A stretch of 64,000 nt of DNA from Nemertoderma westbladi (lineage: Eukaryota > Xenacoelomorpha > Nemertodermatida > Nemertodermatidae). The notes under the pieces are model-generated. The model had not been told where the DNA came from, did not search any database, and was given only the letters and a program-made list of their open reading frames with translations. Positions 24,867 to 35,875 of the stretch are shown here, piece after piece (positions within the stretch are counted from its first letter, which is position 1; the number at the start of each line of letters is the position of its first letter). The stretch spans positions 1 to 64,000 of the forward strand of contig JAUCBJ010001187.1 of the NCBI GenBank assembly GCA_032718475.1, in the 5' to 3' direction. The translations under genes and the position numbers were made by a program.

Positions 24867-25097
24867 GAACTGACTGGCATCAGGCGTCCAGCAGCTGCCC
24901 AGCTCATCAGTAATGGGTCGCACCACAAGTTCTGCCGGGACAAAAAGTGTTGGAAGGCGACACCCGCATGCATCTGTCTTTTCTGTGGGGATGCGGCTAC
25001 AGAGTTGGACCACGCGGTCCACTGCACAGGTCATCCCTCTCTTCCAAACATCCTTAAAAAGGCGCTGGCCCTTTACATCTCGAAACGTCCTGGCTAA
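24867..25097 (+). pseudogene. Zinc-knuckle fragment, probably from a retroelement
   Basis: A 76-codon open stretch ends in TAA. It contains HHKFCRDKKCW and then CLFCGDAATELDHAVHC, a C-x2-C-x8-H-x3-C pattern. This resembles the zinc-binding tail that follows RT in many non-LTR elements. It is richer in GC than its surroundings and is flanked on both sides by TTCTAGAA sites, inside the large fold-back element. No ATG starts it. Confidence 0.45.
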
Positions 25098-25584
25098 TTC
25101 ATCATTTTTAACATGTTTTAATAGTCTGAATTAATATTTATTTATCTATTTATTCTTAGTTTTACTGTAAATTATGTACGTTTTATTGCTCCAAAATGGT
25201 TTGGATTAAAGAAACAATATTCAATATTCTAGAATTGAGTAAAAAAAACATTAGAATTATAGCGATTTACGTCACATAAATTTACACCTTAGTATTTTGA
25301 TAATAGCTCCGGAAGTTCTGGGTTTGTCTTTTTGCCGTATGTGTACGTATTTGAAATAGTTACGGTAGCCTACCGTAGGCTACCGTATGTGGGACGTATT
25401 TGCCCGTTATTCAGGAAGCAGTAGTCAGTGCACTGCAGAACTACTGCACTATGGCTAAATCTCACGGTACTGTATCTGGCCTATTTATCCATGTTTATAG
25501 ACCTGTACGTACAGTATAGGTAAATTATACAGCGAGCCGGCTGTACTGTGCTAAGATTATACAGCTCGCGTTTTGTGGGGTGAG

Positions 25585-25658
25585 CCACGACGTCGACTAT
25601 TGCCAGAGCCTTAGTGAACTGACAATGTTAGGGGTGGGACAATAATGGCAAATAGTTG
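25585..25658. repeat. Solo terminus of the 34.9-kb inverted-repeat family
   Basis: CCAGAGCCTTAGTGAACTGA, then CAATGTTAGGGGTGGGACAA and CAAATAGTT, match in order the terminal repeat at 34,873-34,938, with several substitutions. The partner arm is not nearby. Confidence 0.75.
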
Positions 25659-25769
25659 TTGACGCCGCCACGTTAGTGTTAGAAACTAAATCGTCCTTTA
25701 TCGTCTGCTCGTTGATTACACTGGAGGGGCAATTCAACTTTCAGCCATCAACGAACAGTATAATATGTA

Positions 25770-25912
25770 ATTATTATGATTATTTCATAATAATTATTAT
25801 CATTATATTTTATAATAATTATTATCGTCATTTCATAATAATTATTATCATTATTTTATAATAATTATTATCATTATTTCATAATAATTATTATCATTAT
25901 TTCATAATATTG
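25770..25912. repeat. AT-rich palindromic microsatellite
   Basis: Repeats of TTCATAATAATTATTATCAT at roughly 29-bp spacing. Each unit is self-complementary (ATAATAATTATTAT). Confidence 0.9.
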
Positions 25913-26482
25913 ATAAATAATAAAGAATATCCTTGAAAAAAAAATAAAACTCGCAGAGAATTTCCAAACCCCTGGTACCGGGAGCATAGAACACGTAGTA
26001 TAAAAACACTTAAAACAGGCCAGGTTGCCAGGTACAGTAGGCCTGCCGTTAGCGGTAAGCAGTGCACTGATTCTGCTTCCTGAATACGGGCAAATACGTC
26101 CCACATACGGTAGCCTACGGTAGGCTACGGGAACTCTTTTAAATACGTACACATACGGCAAAAAGACAAACCCGGAAGTTCTTGGTGAAATTTAAAACTG
26201 TTTTCTGATTCGGAATCTGCAGATGAAGGCGGTTCTAATGATATCTAGATTTCATTCCAAAGACGAAATATAAAGCCGACAGAGTTGGCTAAATATTGCG
26301 AAATAGATGATGATTTTTAACAGCTTGTTGTATCGAGATAGCTCATAAATTAAAAAATCCGGCCAGGCCACCAGTAAGAAAAGGTGTCGATCTATCATCA
26401 TACCAAATTTTGTAGCATTTTATTGAAATTTGAAAAAAATAGGGAGGGGCTCCGACCCTCTAAAAATGGTTGTTGTATTAAG

Positions 26483-26578
26483 GGTTATGGTGTATATATA
26501 GTATTAATGGTTATGGTGTATATATAGTATTAATGGTTATGGTGTATATATAGTATTAATGGTTATGGTGTATATATA
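26483..26578. repeat. 26-bp tandem repeat, about 4 copies
   Basis: The unit is GGTTATGGTGTATATATAGT plus ATTAAT. It lies immediately outside the right arm of the large fold-back element. Confidence 0.95.
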
Positions 26579-27502
26579 AAGTACAAACTTGTTTGTTGGT
26601 GGCTGGTGTCAAGACAAATGCGACCCGGACAATTATCGAGACCCATGATTTTATATAAATTTGTTGGGTCACAATTTAATGTCATAACTTCTTTGTTGCT
26701 ATTTCTTAAATTTTAAATATTTATTATAATTTTTATTCTAGAGATAAATCAAACATATATAGTTTTCCTGCAATTTTTTATTGATATGGAGCATGTTCCA
26801 GTACCCGATTATTAAAAAAAATAGTTGAGAACAAAATGTTTATTTTCTGGAGTGAACAATAGGTGGAAATTTGCCTGACAGCCAGATAGGCCTACTGCAT
26901 TACCTACCGGTAGGCGGGGTATAGCTAATTAATAACCAGTAGGGCCTAGCTATATTACTATAACATGGGCTCCAAACGCCACCATAAATATAAGCTAACT
27001 TATTTATAACATAATTTATGTAATTTTTACATTTATTTATACAGCAACTAATTTAATTTGTGCAGTTTCTATCACTTATAATATATATATAATCATTTCG
27101 TAATGTTAGAATTTTGGAATAAAACTACATACATACTTGTTGTAAAGTACTTTACAGTGTTCTCATCCTCGTGGCCTTATTTTCACTCACTCACTCACTA
27201 ACGTTCGTTCGTGTAAAAAAACCACTCGGATCATCACACTGTAAAGTGCTACTTTACACACAAGTACGTAAATAGTTATTAACTTCGTAACAGAACACTG
27301 TAAGTGTAAAGTACTTCGCAACAAGTTTGTATGTAGTTTTATTCCAAAATTGTAACATTACGAAATGATTGTACATATATATTATAAGAGATAGAAACTG
27401 CACAAATTAAATTAGTTGCTGTATAAATAATTGTAAAAATGACATAAATTATGTTATAAATAAGTTAGCTTTTAATTATGATGGCGTTTGGAGCCATATT
27501 AA

Positions 27503-29075
27503 CCCTATTAGTACCGGGCTATAAAATGTTGTACAAATACCGGGGGGGGGGGGGGGGGTCATATTGACCCCCCCCCCCCCCCCCCCTCTATAATCTAAAA
27601 ATTTTTACGAAAACGTCTGAATTTTTGTTTGTACGTAGGTATCACTAGTCAGGATCCGACCGAAAAAAAAAATTTTCGAAAAAATTTACTGGGGTGGTTA
27701 TATTGCAGCACCAAAATTACAAGTAGTGCACAATTTTCAGAAAATTTGAAAGTTACATTTTTCGTCTAATTGTTTTTCAATACAGGTTTTCTGGGGCGCA
27801 AAATACATTGGAAAATATTTAAAAATGATATGATTACAATAAATGGCTGTTTAGTCCTCTCTGCGTAGGAAAAAAATGAAAAAAACAAGTAACCAGCACT
27901 TTTCAGTTATAACACAAAATTTTTAATTCACATATACGATGCTATAAATTCACATTTTCAGGTTTTCTAGGGCGCTGATTCTAATGGAATACATTTCTAA
28001 AATGCCCCATCATTGCTACTTGTATCTTTCGGCGTAATTCGGCAAATTTTGGTGCTAGGACCAAACTTCGTACCCATCACCAAAAAGTACAAGTTTGCGA
28101 TGTCCAGTGCTGTTTTTATTGATTCCATCGGATTCAGGACCCTCATAAACCCGTATAACGCAATAAACAAGATGATACTATCTACTGATCAATTTGCTTA
28201 TTTTCCAAAATTTGGTGCTGGCATAAAAATTTTCACCCACCGGCGAAAAACACAAGTTTGAAAACTCTTATGAAATTTTTACTGATTCCATTGAATTCAG
28301 AACCCTCACAAACCCGTATAACGCAAGAAACAAGGTGACACAATCAATTGATATATTTGATGGTTTTCAAAATTTGGTGCTAGCACCACATTTTGCACCC
28401 ACTTCCGAAAAATACAAGTTTGAGATGCCTAGTTCGAAAATTATATATTCCATTCAATTTAGAATAGCCATAAACATCTAAAACGCAAGAAATAAATTGT
28501 CACAAGCAATTTTATCAATTGAATGGATTTTCAAAATTTCGTGCTAGCACCAAAATTTGCACCCACAACCGAAAAATACAAGTTTGATACGCTTGGTGCA
28601 ACTCGTATATATTTCATCGAAACCAGAACCCCAAAAAACCAGTAAAAAACAAGTTTCACACAATCAATTTACAAAATTGACATATTTCAAAATTTGGTGC
28701 TGGCACCAAAAATTGGCACCCGCCGAAAAAAACAAGTTTGAAATTTCTAAATCAATTTATATGAATTCCATCCAATTTCTAACACCAAAAAACCGGTGTA
28801 AAATCAAAAATAGAGATGTTACAATTCATATTTAATGAAATGTAATTTTCAAAAAACGTCTCAAAAAAAGTGCCAAAAGTAGGGTTAAAAAATGGTGCTA
28901 TAACTCGAAAACTACCCAATATTTTTGAAAACGGTTTTCACTACTAGGAAGACAATAGATTTTTAGGAAAAGTCATAAAATTTCAGATTCCCAACTGCGT
29001 TTGTTTCAGAATTATAATAAAAAAACCACGGGGGGGGGGGGGTCATATTGACCACCCCCCCCGGGTTTAATAGGG
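27503..29075. mobile_element. Non-autonomous piggyBac-like element with TTAA flanks
   Basis: The ends are CCCTATTA (27,503) and TAATAGGG (29,075), flanked by TTAA at 27,499-27,502 and 29,076-29,079. TTAA duplication with CCC...GGG ends is characteristic of piggyBac-type transposons. Near each end lies a G run, TCATATTGACC and a C run (27,542-27,587 and 29,030-29,062), forming GC hairpins. The interior has no transposase frame and carries about five 160-bp repeats. A matching terminus lies at 46,681-46,710. Confidence 0.8.
28046..28860. repeat. Diverged 151-167-bp tandem repeat inside the piggyBac-like element
   Basis: Units begin AAAATTTGGTGCTAGCACCA-like at 28,046, 28,207, 28,370, 28,537 and 28,688, each followed by CACCCAC...GAAAAA(T)ACAAGTTTGA. 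Later words such as GATTCCAT and AACCCGTATAACGCAA recur in some copies. Divergence is high, so the array is old or under little homogenisation. Confidence 0.9.
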
Positions 29076-29160
29076 TTAATAGTTTATAGCTACTGGTTAT
29101 TAATAGCTACCGGTAGGTAATGCAGTAGGCCTATCTGGCTGTCAGGCAATTTCTAATTTT

Positions 29161-30236
29161 GCTTGCTTTTTTACAATAGTAAATGTACAGGCCAATACAA
29201 TTATGTAATGTCTTCAAAAGTTGTAAAGTGATAAATAACAACTCGCTGTTAATACTAACGGCGTTGAGTAATGTTACAATTTTGGAATAAAAACCATAAA
29301 ATATTAAAAAGAATATTTTTAATAAAAAACATAATTTTGGTATGGCTCCAAAACATTGTTACAAAACCGTTTATGGTTACGGTTAAATATTACTAATTAT
29401 ACCGGGCCCCAATAATATCCATGTAACCCTCCACCAATACAGTATGATAACACCCAATAACACGACTCGCCAAGTTTACCTTTCTTTCTGGGAACCGCAG
29501 ACACTCTTGGTATAAGCGTCGGCGTAATTGGTGAGTTTTAAACGCCGAGAGTGTACGTTAACGCTCCCGCCGACGAAGAATTCCCTAGACTGAACAGTGT
29601 CAACCTTGCTCCGTCGCAAGAACGACTTATTCGTCTTTCGGTCAGACTAAATAAATATAGTGAAATAATATAGTAAGAGTAACAGCAGGAGTGCGGGGTC
29701 TGGGGGGAGGGGAGGGGAGGGGGGGGGGGGGGGGGGTGTGTGCATTTATTACAAGGCGACGCCTCGGAAAAAATGTGTACACTGTACATTCTACTATTCC
29801 CCGAAAATGCGGATAAAAAAGTCGGACAAAAAAATAGTACTTTATTTTTGTAAAAGAAATAGTTATATATACACTTAGCCTATCGCTATCAATAGAGAAT
29901 ACTCCTCATTACGTGTTCTAGAAGTTGAGTGTTACGAAATTAATGATTGTTTTGCAGCGTTACGCCCTATAATAGGCCGCAACGCTATGCAAAGTGGTAC
30001 TTTGAGACACTGAGTTACAAATGCGTACTGCATATGATAAGTTGATAAGTATAATACTGATAAGTTGATGTAATGTATAGCAAAAGCTCGAAATGCATTA
30101 TATTCGCACACGGAGGCCAGTATTTAGAAGCAAACACGATATTGGCACAAGCACAAGCTTGTGGTGCTGTTTCCAAGTGGCTGTTAAATCCATATACTTA
30201 GCCCTATATACATAAAAATTTATTCTAATTTAATTA
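29161..30236. other. Non-coding sequence with a long G tract
   Basis: A G-rich run lies at about 29,702-29,736. A possible minus-strand coding stretch at 29,485-29,560 before GTAAAC was considered and not accepted. No other feature was recognised. Confidence 0.4.
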
Positions 30237-30714
30237 CACCATGTCCAAGAATATAGAATAACTGCGGTGTAACTGGTGCAAAATCGACGGAGACACCTTT
30301 TTCAAACGCTCGTAGCTACAGAATGAAAGCGAAAAGAAGAATTCTGGCTCACCCAAAAAGGTGGAGGGAGGTGAAACTATCTCTGCTTCAAATTTCATGC
30401 AATCTAATTACGATTTTAAAAAAAACTAAATACGTTGCAGGTTTCTAAATTAAGGAGACCAGGGGGAGCAAATAAATATGCCGTCTCAATGTTAAATTAT
30501 CGATTAAGGGAAGAGTGGCACGTTATGGTTTCAATGGCACTTTATTCTAACCAAAACAATAAACTAAAGTCAATAGAACAGGTTACAGTTTTATTTATGG
30601 AAGTAATCCGCTGTTATTTGCGTCTATCTCCCCCTAGAGAGGGAGGAATGAAAGCCCCCCCCCCCCCCCTCCCTATCTGCAATTAATACACTATATGACA
30701 TGACATGGTGTACG
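30237..30714. mobile_element. Rearranged member of the ACACCATGTCC fold-back family
   Basis: The left end, ACACCATGTCCAAGAATATA, and the right end, GACATGACATGGTGTA, are complementary to each other. Both match the ends of the element at 32,417-33,312. Internal words shared with it include CTGGTGCAAAATCGACGGAG and GGTGGAGGGAGGTGAAA. The right part contains one copy of the CTAACCAAAACAATAAAC dispersed repeat (30,466-30,670), and a C run at about 30,655-30,669. Confidence 0.75.
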
Positions 30715-31462
30715 TATTACTTGAGTTTAACGGTATTTGTTTTGGAAAGTTCTCCAACTAAAGTTGATATTGAGTACAAACCTTTAACATGGAGCTTCGT
30801 AAATGGAAACAAACATAATTTTCTTGAGAGGGGAAAGTGACATGGGCGCGTCGTATGGGGTATATAATAAAATTGGAAAAAAATGCCATGGTTGAATGAC
30901 GTCACAATTACTCATCCACTCCAACTATTATATATAAGACCCAGAAGAAACTACTTTGCAGACTTTGTAGATTATTGATATTTTGTTCGATATTTAATAA
31001 ATATTATAATATTAAACTAAACATAGATAGATATATTACGTAGGATGTATGTATACCAAGTACGTAAAGTAATCAAATACAAATTAAGGAAAATAAATTA
31101 GTGTTAAATTATATATATATAATACTGTACAACATAAATGAGCAGGTCATATTAACCTGCCTTGCAAACGTTAAATAAAATGCAGCGTGTTTAGTGAAAA
31201 TTATTACACATTTATTTGAAAATACATTGATTGTATATAATACTTAATTTTCTTTTAAAAATTCAATTTTTTATCGGTAAAAATGCGGAAAAATTTACTA
31301 TTTAAGTGGTGGCGAAAAAAGTAGGCTTTTTTTGTCGAGCGTTCTTCGGGAGTATAATGGTATTTTTTCCAAAAAATGTTTAAAAAATGTGTTCTAGAAC
31401 AGAAATAATTATCAAAATTGATAACTAACACATGTTCTATAATATTTATAAAAAAGTGTAAC

Positions 31463-31712
31463 GGGGGGGGGGGGGGGGGGGGGGGGAAATTCGACGCAAA
31501 ACCCGCCTTGGCGAATTAATATCCCGCCTCAATGTTAAATTCTCAATTTAGGGAAAGGAGCAGGTTACAGTGGCACGTTATTTTAACCAAAACAATAAAC
31601 TAAACACAATAGAACAGGTTACAGTTTCATTTTTGAGAGCAATCATCTGTTATTTGCGTCCAATTTCCCCTGGAGAGGGATGGATTTTTATTGCGTCCAG
31701 TTTCCCCCCGTA
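31463..31712 (+). repeat. Dispersed G-tract/CCAAAACAATAAAC repeat
   Basis: In order: a 25-base G run, AATTCGACGC, a GGGAAAGGAGCAGGTTACAG stretch, ACCAAAACAATAAACTAAA, and GCGTCCAATTTCCCC. The same order occurs inverted at 40,750-41,010, and partly at 30,466-30,670 and 12.4-12.7 kb. Ends were not defined. Confidence 0.75.
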
Positions 31713-32416
31713 TCTGAAAAAAAAGTAGAAAAAACTAACAGTATAAAAAATATAAAATGTGTTCTAGAACAAAAATATTTATCAAAATAAAAAAATTAGC
31801 AATAAATAGCTGGAAATTAGAAATTACCATTTCATCTATTATCTATTTAAATGCAATATTATTATTAATCTGTCTTATTTTATTAATTTGTCAAACTTGT
31901 TAACGACTTTGACAAAAATTAGTGACTTACAACAAATAAAATATCCAATCAATCGTGCAATCTTCCAATAATGCGGATAATAAAATATTTATCCAATCAG
32001 CGATCTAGAAGATTTTTCTGTTGATTTCGCATTATATATTCTAGACCAGTAATTACGATGGTAATTATTAATAAATTTAGCATTAAAATGTTTAGTTTTA
32101 GGATCTTTTGAACAAGTAGCTATAGTTTAATCAAATTTTTGGCTTGCACCTTTATTTACTTATATGTCTGTATGGCAAAATAAATTTCAAGTTTCCCCGA
32201 ATATACATATATAAAATAGGGAGAAAAAGGAATACTTTTTCCATTGGGAAAAAAGAAACCCGTAGGATTGCATTGAATGTTACTTTTTTCCCTGTGAAAA
32301 AAAAGCAAAATTAGAAAATGTGAAAATATTTTTGTTGAAGAGAATTAGAAGTACAAAATGTCTCCAAAATTAATTAGAACAAAATCAATGCACACACTCA
32401 AAAGTTGTAACTCATA

Positions 32417-33312
32417 TACACCATGTCCAGGAATATAGTGTCGTTATGGAGATACCTTGCCCCCCCCCCACCAAAATTTTTCTTCAAATCTTAATGATAT
32501 TGCATGACATTTGAAACATAGAGTTTCACCTCCCTCCTCCACCTCCGTAGGTGAGCCAGAATTTTGATTTTTGCTTTTATTATTTAGCTTCAAGTGTTTA
32601 AAAAAAGTGTCTCCGTCGATATTGCACCAGTTCCACCGCAGTCATTCTTGAACCTTATAGTGATTTGTTAGAAAGCTGGCCATTCAAGGATTCTAAATAT
32701 GTAAAAATATTTAAATTTGGTTGGGAAATAGCTGAGATATGGGCATTCGAATGTTGCATGTATTTACTTCCATTGCAGGCCATTTATTCTATTTAATAAA
32801 TACACAATGTTCTAGAATATTTCGCTTATGTATGTACTACTACTAGGAATATCCATATACTAGTATTATCATGTAGGCATTGCATTGTTGCCAAGATACT
32901 TATGAGATAAACAAAATGTTCCAGAATGTTATGCATTTATTAAATAGAATAACGGCCCTCAGCGGATGCAGATACATGCAACTGTCGAATGCCCATATCT
33001 CAGCTAATTCCAAACCAAATTCAAATATTTTTATATATTTGGAATCCTTGCACAACCAGCTTTCCACTAGTACCAAGTAGTATAAGGTTGAAGAATAACT
33101 GCGATGTAACTGGTGCATTATCGACAGATACACTTTTTTAAACACTTGTAGCTAAATAATACAAATTCTGGCTCACCTACGGAGGTGGAGGAGGGAGGTG
33201 AAAATATCTGTTTCAAATTTCATGCAATCTCATTAAGATTTGTAGAGAAATTTGGGGGGGGGGGGGGGGGTAGCTGACTAACGACACTATATGCCAGGAC
33301 ATGGTGTATAAA
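32417..33312. mobile_element. Fold-back element with about 400-bp inverted arms
   Basis: The left arm 32,417-32,822 pairs with 32,915-33,312. Paired words include ACACCATGTCC(A/T)GG at the ends, a C run (32,460) against a G run (33,253), CACCTCCGTAGGTGAGCCAG and its complement near 33,175, and GAAAGCTGGC near 32,671. Only about 90 bases separate the arms. There is no coding capacity. Relatives lie at 30,237-30,714 and 45,850-46,050. Confidence 0.88.
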
Positions 33313-34872
33313 GTAAGTTTTATGTAGTTGAGCGGCTCTCTAGTTACGTAATAAATATTTGAGAACACTAAATTATTTAACAATGAGTAAGGCAGCATCA
33401 GGTGAGTTGAAGAGTACAGTAATTTGATTCGCAGTAACTATGGAAGCAATATAGTAAAGTACTATAGTTCTATTTATATTGCAACACAATATCGCTGTAT
33501 CTATTATTAAAGAATTGAGCAACAAAAGTACTAATTTTAGAATAAAATTACGTATTACATGGGAAAAAAACGTAGAACATTTCAATATTCTCTCGACCCT
33601 ATATTAACGTCGCTGGGGCTTGGTAAATAAAATGCATTTAAAGGTTAAGGTTATACTTTTTCCTAAGTAATACATGTTTAAGTTATCGACACCTAAATCC
33701 TTTCTTATATCCTATCCTAAATCCTCCTTACTTATAAATATATTGATATATAAAGGAGAGGAGTAGTATTTTTAAGGTAACCCTATCCGGATAATATTGG
33801 ATTCACTTTTACTGAATGGTCGAATGCGATTGGTGTATGGAATGGATATGGTGTGCCGTGTTTACTGCTAATGGGAAATACTGCTAATGGGAAAAATAGT
33901 GTAATTGACAGGTAAAACACCTGTGGTGGTCCGCTTACCAAGCTTCTCTTATATATTACTATTGTTATATTATATTATATTTCACGTGATGGGGGTTAAG
34001 TCGGATATGAGTTTAGGGTAGTAATAGATAGTTGCAAGATTTAAATATTAACATTATTATTCTTAACAATATTATAGGAAAGATATAGAATATAGGATAT
34101 GAAATATATATATAATATAGGATAGTAGAATAAGCTAATCAGTATAATAGAAAATAGAAAAGATAGAAAATAGAATAAGCTTTATAAATAAGATAGATAT
34201 AAATATAAATAAGATAAAGATATAAATAAAATAATTATAATATAAGGATAAATTTAAAAAAATTCAAATTTCTTAGTATTTAAAAATTCAATAAAATTTC
34301 GATCAAAAAAGCGAAACCATGGTATACTTCACATAGGCAAAATTCACAAAAATTTTAATTTATATATTTAATGTTGTAAATTACGTAATTTTGTAAACAA
34401 GTCTTTGTAAAGTATGATAAAGTTTACTTTACAACTTACAATTTATATATTACGTGTTATTAAGTGTAAAAATAATGTGGGAATTTACAATAAATCACAA
34501 ATCAATACAAATTCAATAGAACATTATCTATAAATGAGTCGAGGTAATGTCGTGCTTAATTAATTATTATTGGTTGATACGTTGGATACGTAACAAAATT
34601 AATAAAGTAATGTAATAATAGGATGTTGCCAGAATTATTTTATTATAATTATTACACCATCAATACCATTTACACTATAATGGCACTCACTGTAGTAGAA
34701 TATTTTCACTCCTCTCTCAACACCTTACTTACATCACCAAAAGGCAACGGGAGCCCAACTTCGTAACAACTGTCCTATACATTATTCCCACCACAACACA
34801 CATACAGGGATGTCCCTGTAGTACATCTACAGTACCTATCTATAAGCTTACACGAAGTGGGGACTTCGCGCA
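33313..34872. other. AT-rich intronic sequence
   Basis: No exon or known element was identified. CTGCTAATGGGAAA is tandemly duplicated near 33,865-33,898. 34,080-34,260 is a low-complexity run of ATAGGATA/AATAAGATA words. Confidence 0.45.
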
Positions 34873-35360
34873 GCACGAAGTTGGCAGAGCCTTAGCGAAT
34901 TGACACTGTTAGGGGGTAGGTCAATTTATGCAAATAGTCACGTTGGCCCTCTAGCGGCAGACTGGAGAACTGCAGATGGATTCGCCTCCTTTGAAAGTCA
35001 CAGCTAATGGTCTAATACATATCTGCCAAGTTTCAGCTTAAACGGATTAAAAGCAAAGAAATGGGAGGGCATTTAATGTTTAGACATGTGGCCCTCTAGC
35101 GGGAGACCATTGCACTGATGGTGTCTGAAAGTCTCTCAAAAATCTCAACTTTTGCTCATATTGATACCTACAAATTTTCAACTTGGCAGCTTTAAATCCG
35201 ACAAAGTTATTAGCATGTCAAAATCGTAACGACGACGACAACGACGACGACGACAACGACGACGACGACACGACGACGACGACGACGACGACAACTATTT
35301 GCATAAATTGACCCACCCCCTAACAGTGTCAATTCGCTAAGGCTCCGCCAACTTCGTGGC
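34873..35360. mobile_element. Non-autonomous DNA-transposon-like element with 66-bp inverted repeats
   Basis: 34,873-34,938 and 35,294-35,360 are inverted copies differing at a few bases. Both contain GCCTTAGCGAATTGACACTG and ATTTATGCAAATAGT or their complements. Inside are two direct copies of GGCCCTCTAGCGG(C/G)AGAC (about 34,946 and 35,090) and a GAC microsatellite. No transposase frame. A diverged single terminus is at 25,585-25,658. A target-site duplication was not resolved. Confidence 0.85.
35228..35292. repeat. (GAC)n microsatellite
   Basis: GACGACGACAACGACGAC-type trinucleotide repeat directly inside the right inverted repeat of the element at 34,873-35,360. Confidence 0.97.
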
Positions 35361-35744
35361 TCGCCCCACATGGAACAATAATAACTAACAGCTATGTAGG
35401 AGGTACATTTAGGGTGTGTATCAGCCCGGGGCTAAATGTTGGAATCAAATGATACAGTATAACTATACAAATACATGTCGAAACATTACTTTATATACTT
35501 ATACCTCTAGTTACAAAACGTGGTTGAATATAGTTAAAAGGTTTTTTGTAAACTACAATTTGCAATACCAATACCCCATTTAACCTACGAATACGGATGT
35601 GTTGTTGTAAAGGGTATGTCTTTGTACTTACTTCATTGTTTAATAAAATGTACTCTAATCGATTACAGTATAGTACTAATATCAGTACATTATACAAAGT
35701 AACAGTATCATAATAGACAGCAGTACTGTATATATTTTTAATGG

Positions 35745-35842
35745 GATCCTACCCTTATTCCTAACATTCAAATGGGCGCATATGCCATGTGTACTACACA
35801 TGCCATATGCGCCCATTTGAAGGTTAGGAATAAGGGTAGGAT
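35745..35842. repeat. Near-perfect 98-bp palindrome (hairpin)
   Basis: The two 49-base arms are complementary with only a couple of mismatches apart from the centre. The outer word ATCCTACCCTTATTCCTAAC pairs with its complement ending at 35,842, and CAAATGGGCGCATATG pairs across the centre near 35,793. It could form a cruciform in DNA or a long stem-loop in RNA from either strand. Confidence 0.93.
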
Positions 35843-35846
35843 TATG

Positions 35847-35875
35847 TGCCTACACATGTGTACTGTGTGTAGGCA
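35847..35875. repeat. Second short hairpin next to the 98-bp palindrome
   Basis: TGCCTACACA and TGTGTGTAGGCA form a stem around a short loop, starting five bases after the larger palindrome. Confidence 0.8.

Larger units (their letters stand above)
24378..26485. mobile_element. Large nested fold-back element
   Basis: Outer arms of about 310 bp pair 24,378-24,690 with 26,165-26,475; both contain GGCCTGGCCGGATTTTTTAA or its complement. A second pair (about 24,690-24,745 with 25,257-25,315, holding TTACGTCACA) and a third (25,320-25,445 with 26,035-26,175, holding TACGGTAGCCTACGG) are nested inside. The middle carries a small zinc-finger frame, TTCTAGAA sites, a terminus of the family at 34.9-35.4 kb, and an AT-rich palindromic microsatellite. 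The arrangement suggests repeated insertion into, or rearrangement of, one fold-back element. Confidence 0.8.
26868..29160. mobile_element. Fold-back element interrupted by a piggyBac-like insertion
   Basis: The left arm (26,868-27,157) pairs with 27,297-27,502 followed by 29,080-29,160. Outermost paired words are GCCTGACAGCCAGATAGGCC near 26,872 and its complement near 29,140. Inner paired words include GGCTCCAAACGCCA and its complement near 27,485. The right arm is split at TTAA by the element at 27,503-29,075. Removing that leaves about 715 bp with arms of nearly 290 bp. No coding capacity. Confidence 0.85.

Noticed and set aside
24378-26485. Candidate autonomous transposon with transposase
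   Set aside because: The only frame inside is a 76-codon zinc-knuckle fragment more like a retroelement tail. No DDE-type sequence was seen.
29485-29600. Minus-strand stretch THQLRRRLYQECLRFPERK ending at GTAAAC, resembling an LYR-type first exon
   Set aside because: No ATG precedes it in frame (an in-frame TAA lies just upstream), the LYR residues are not exact and no partner exon was found.
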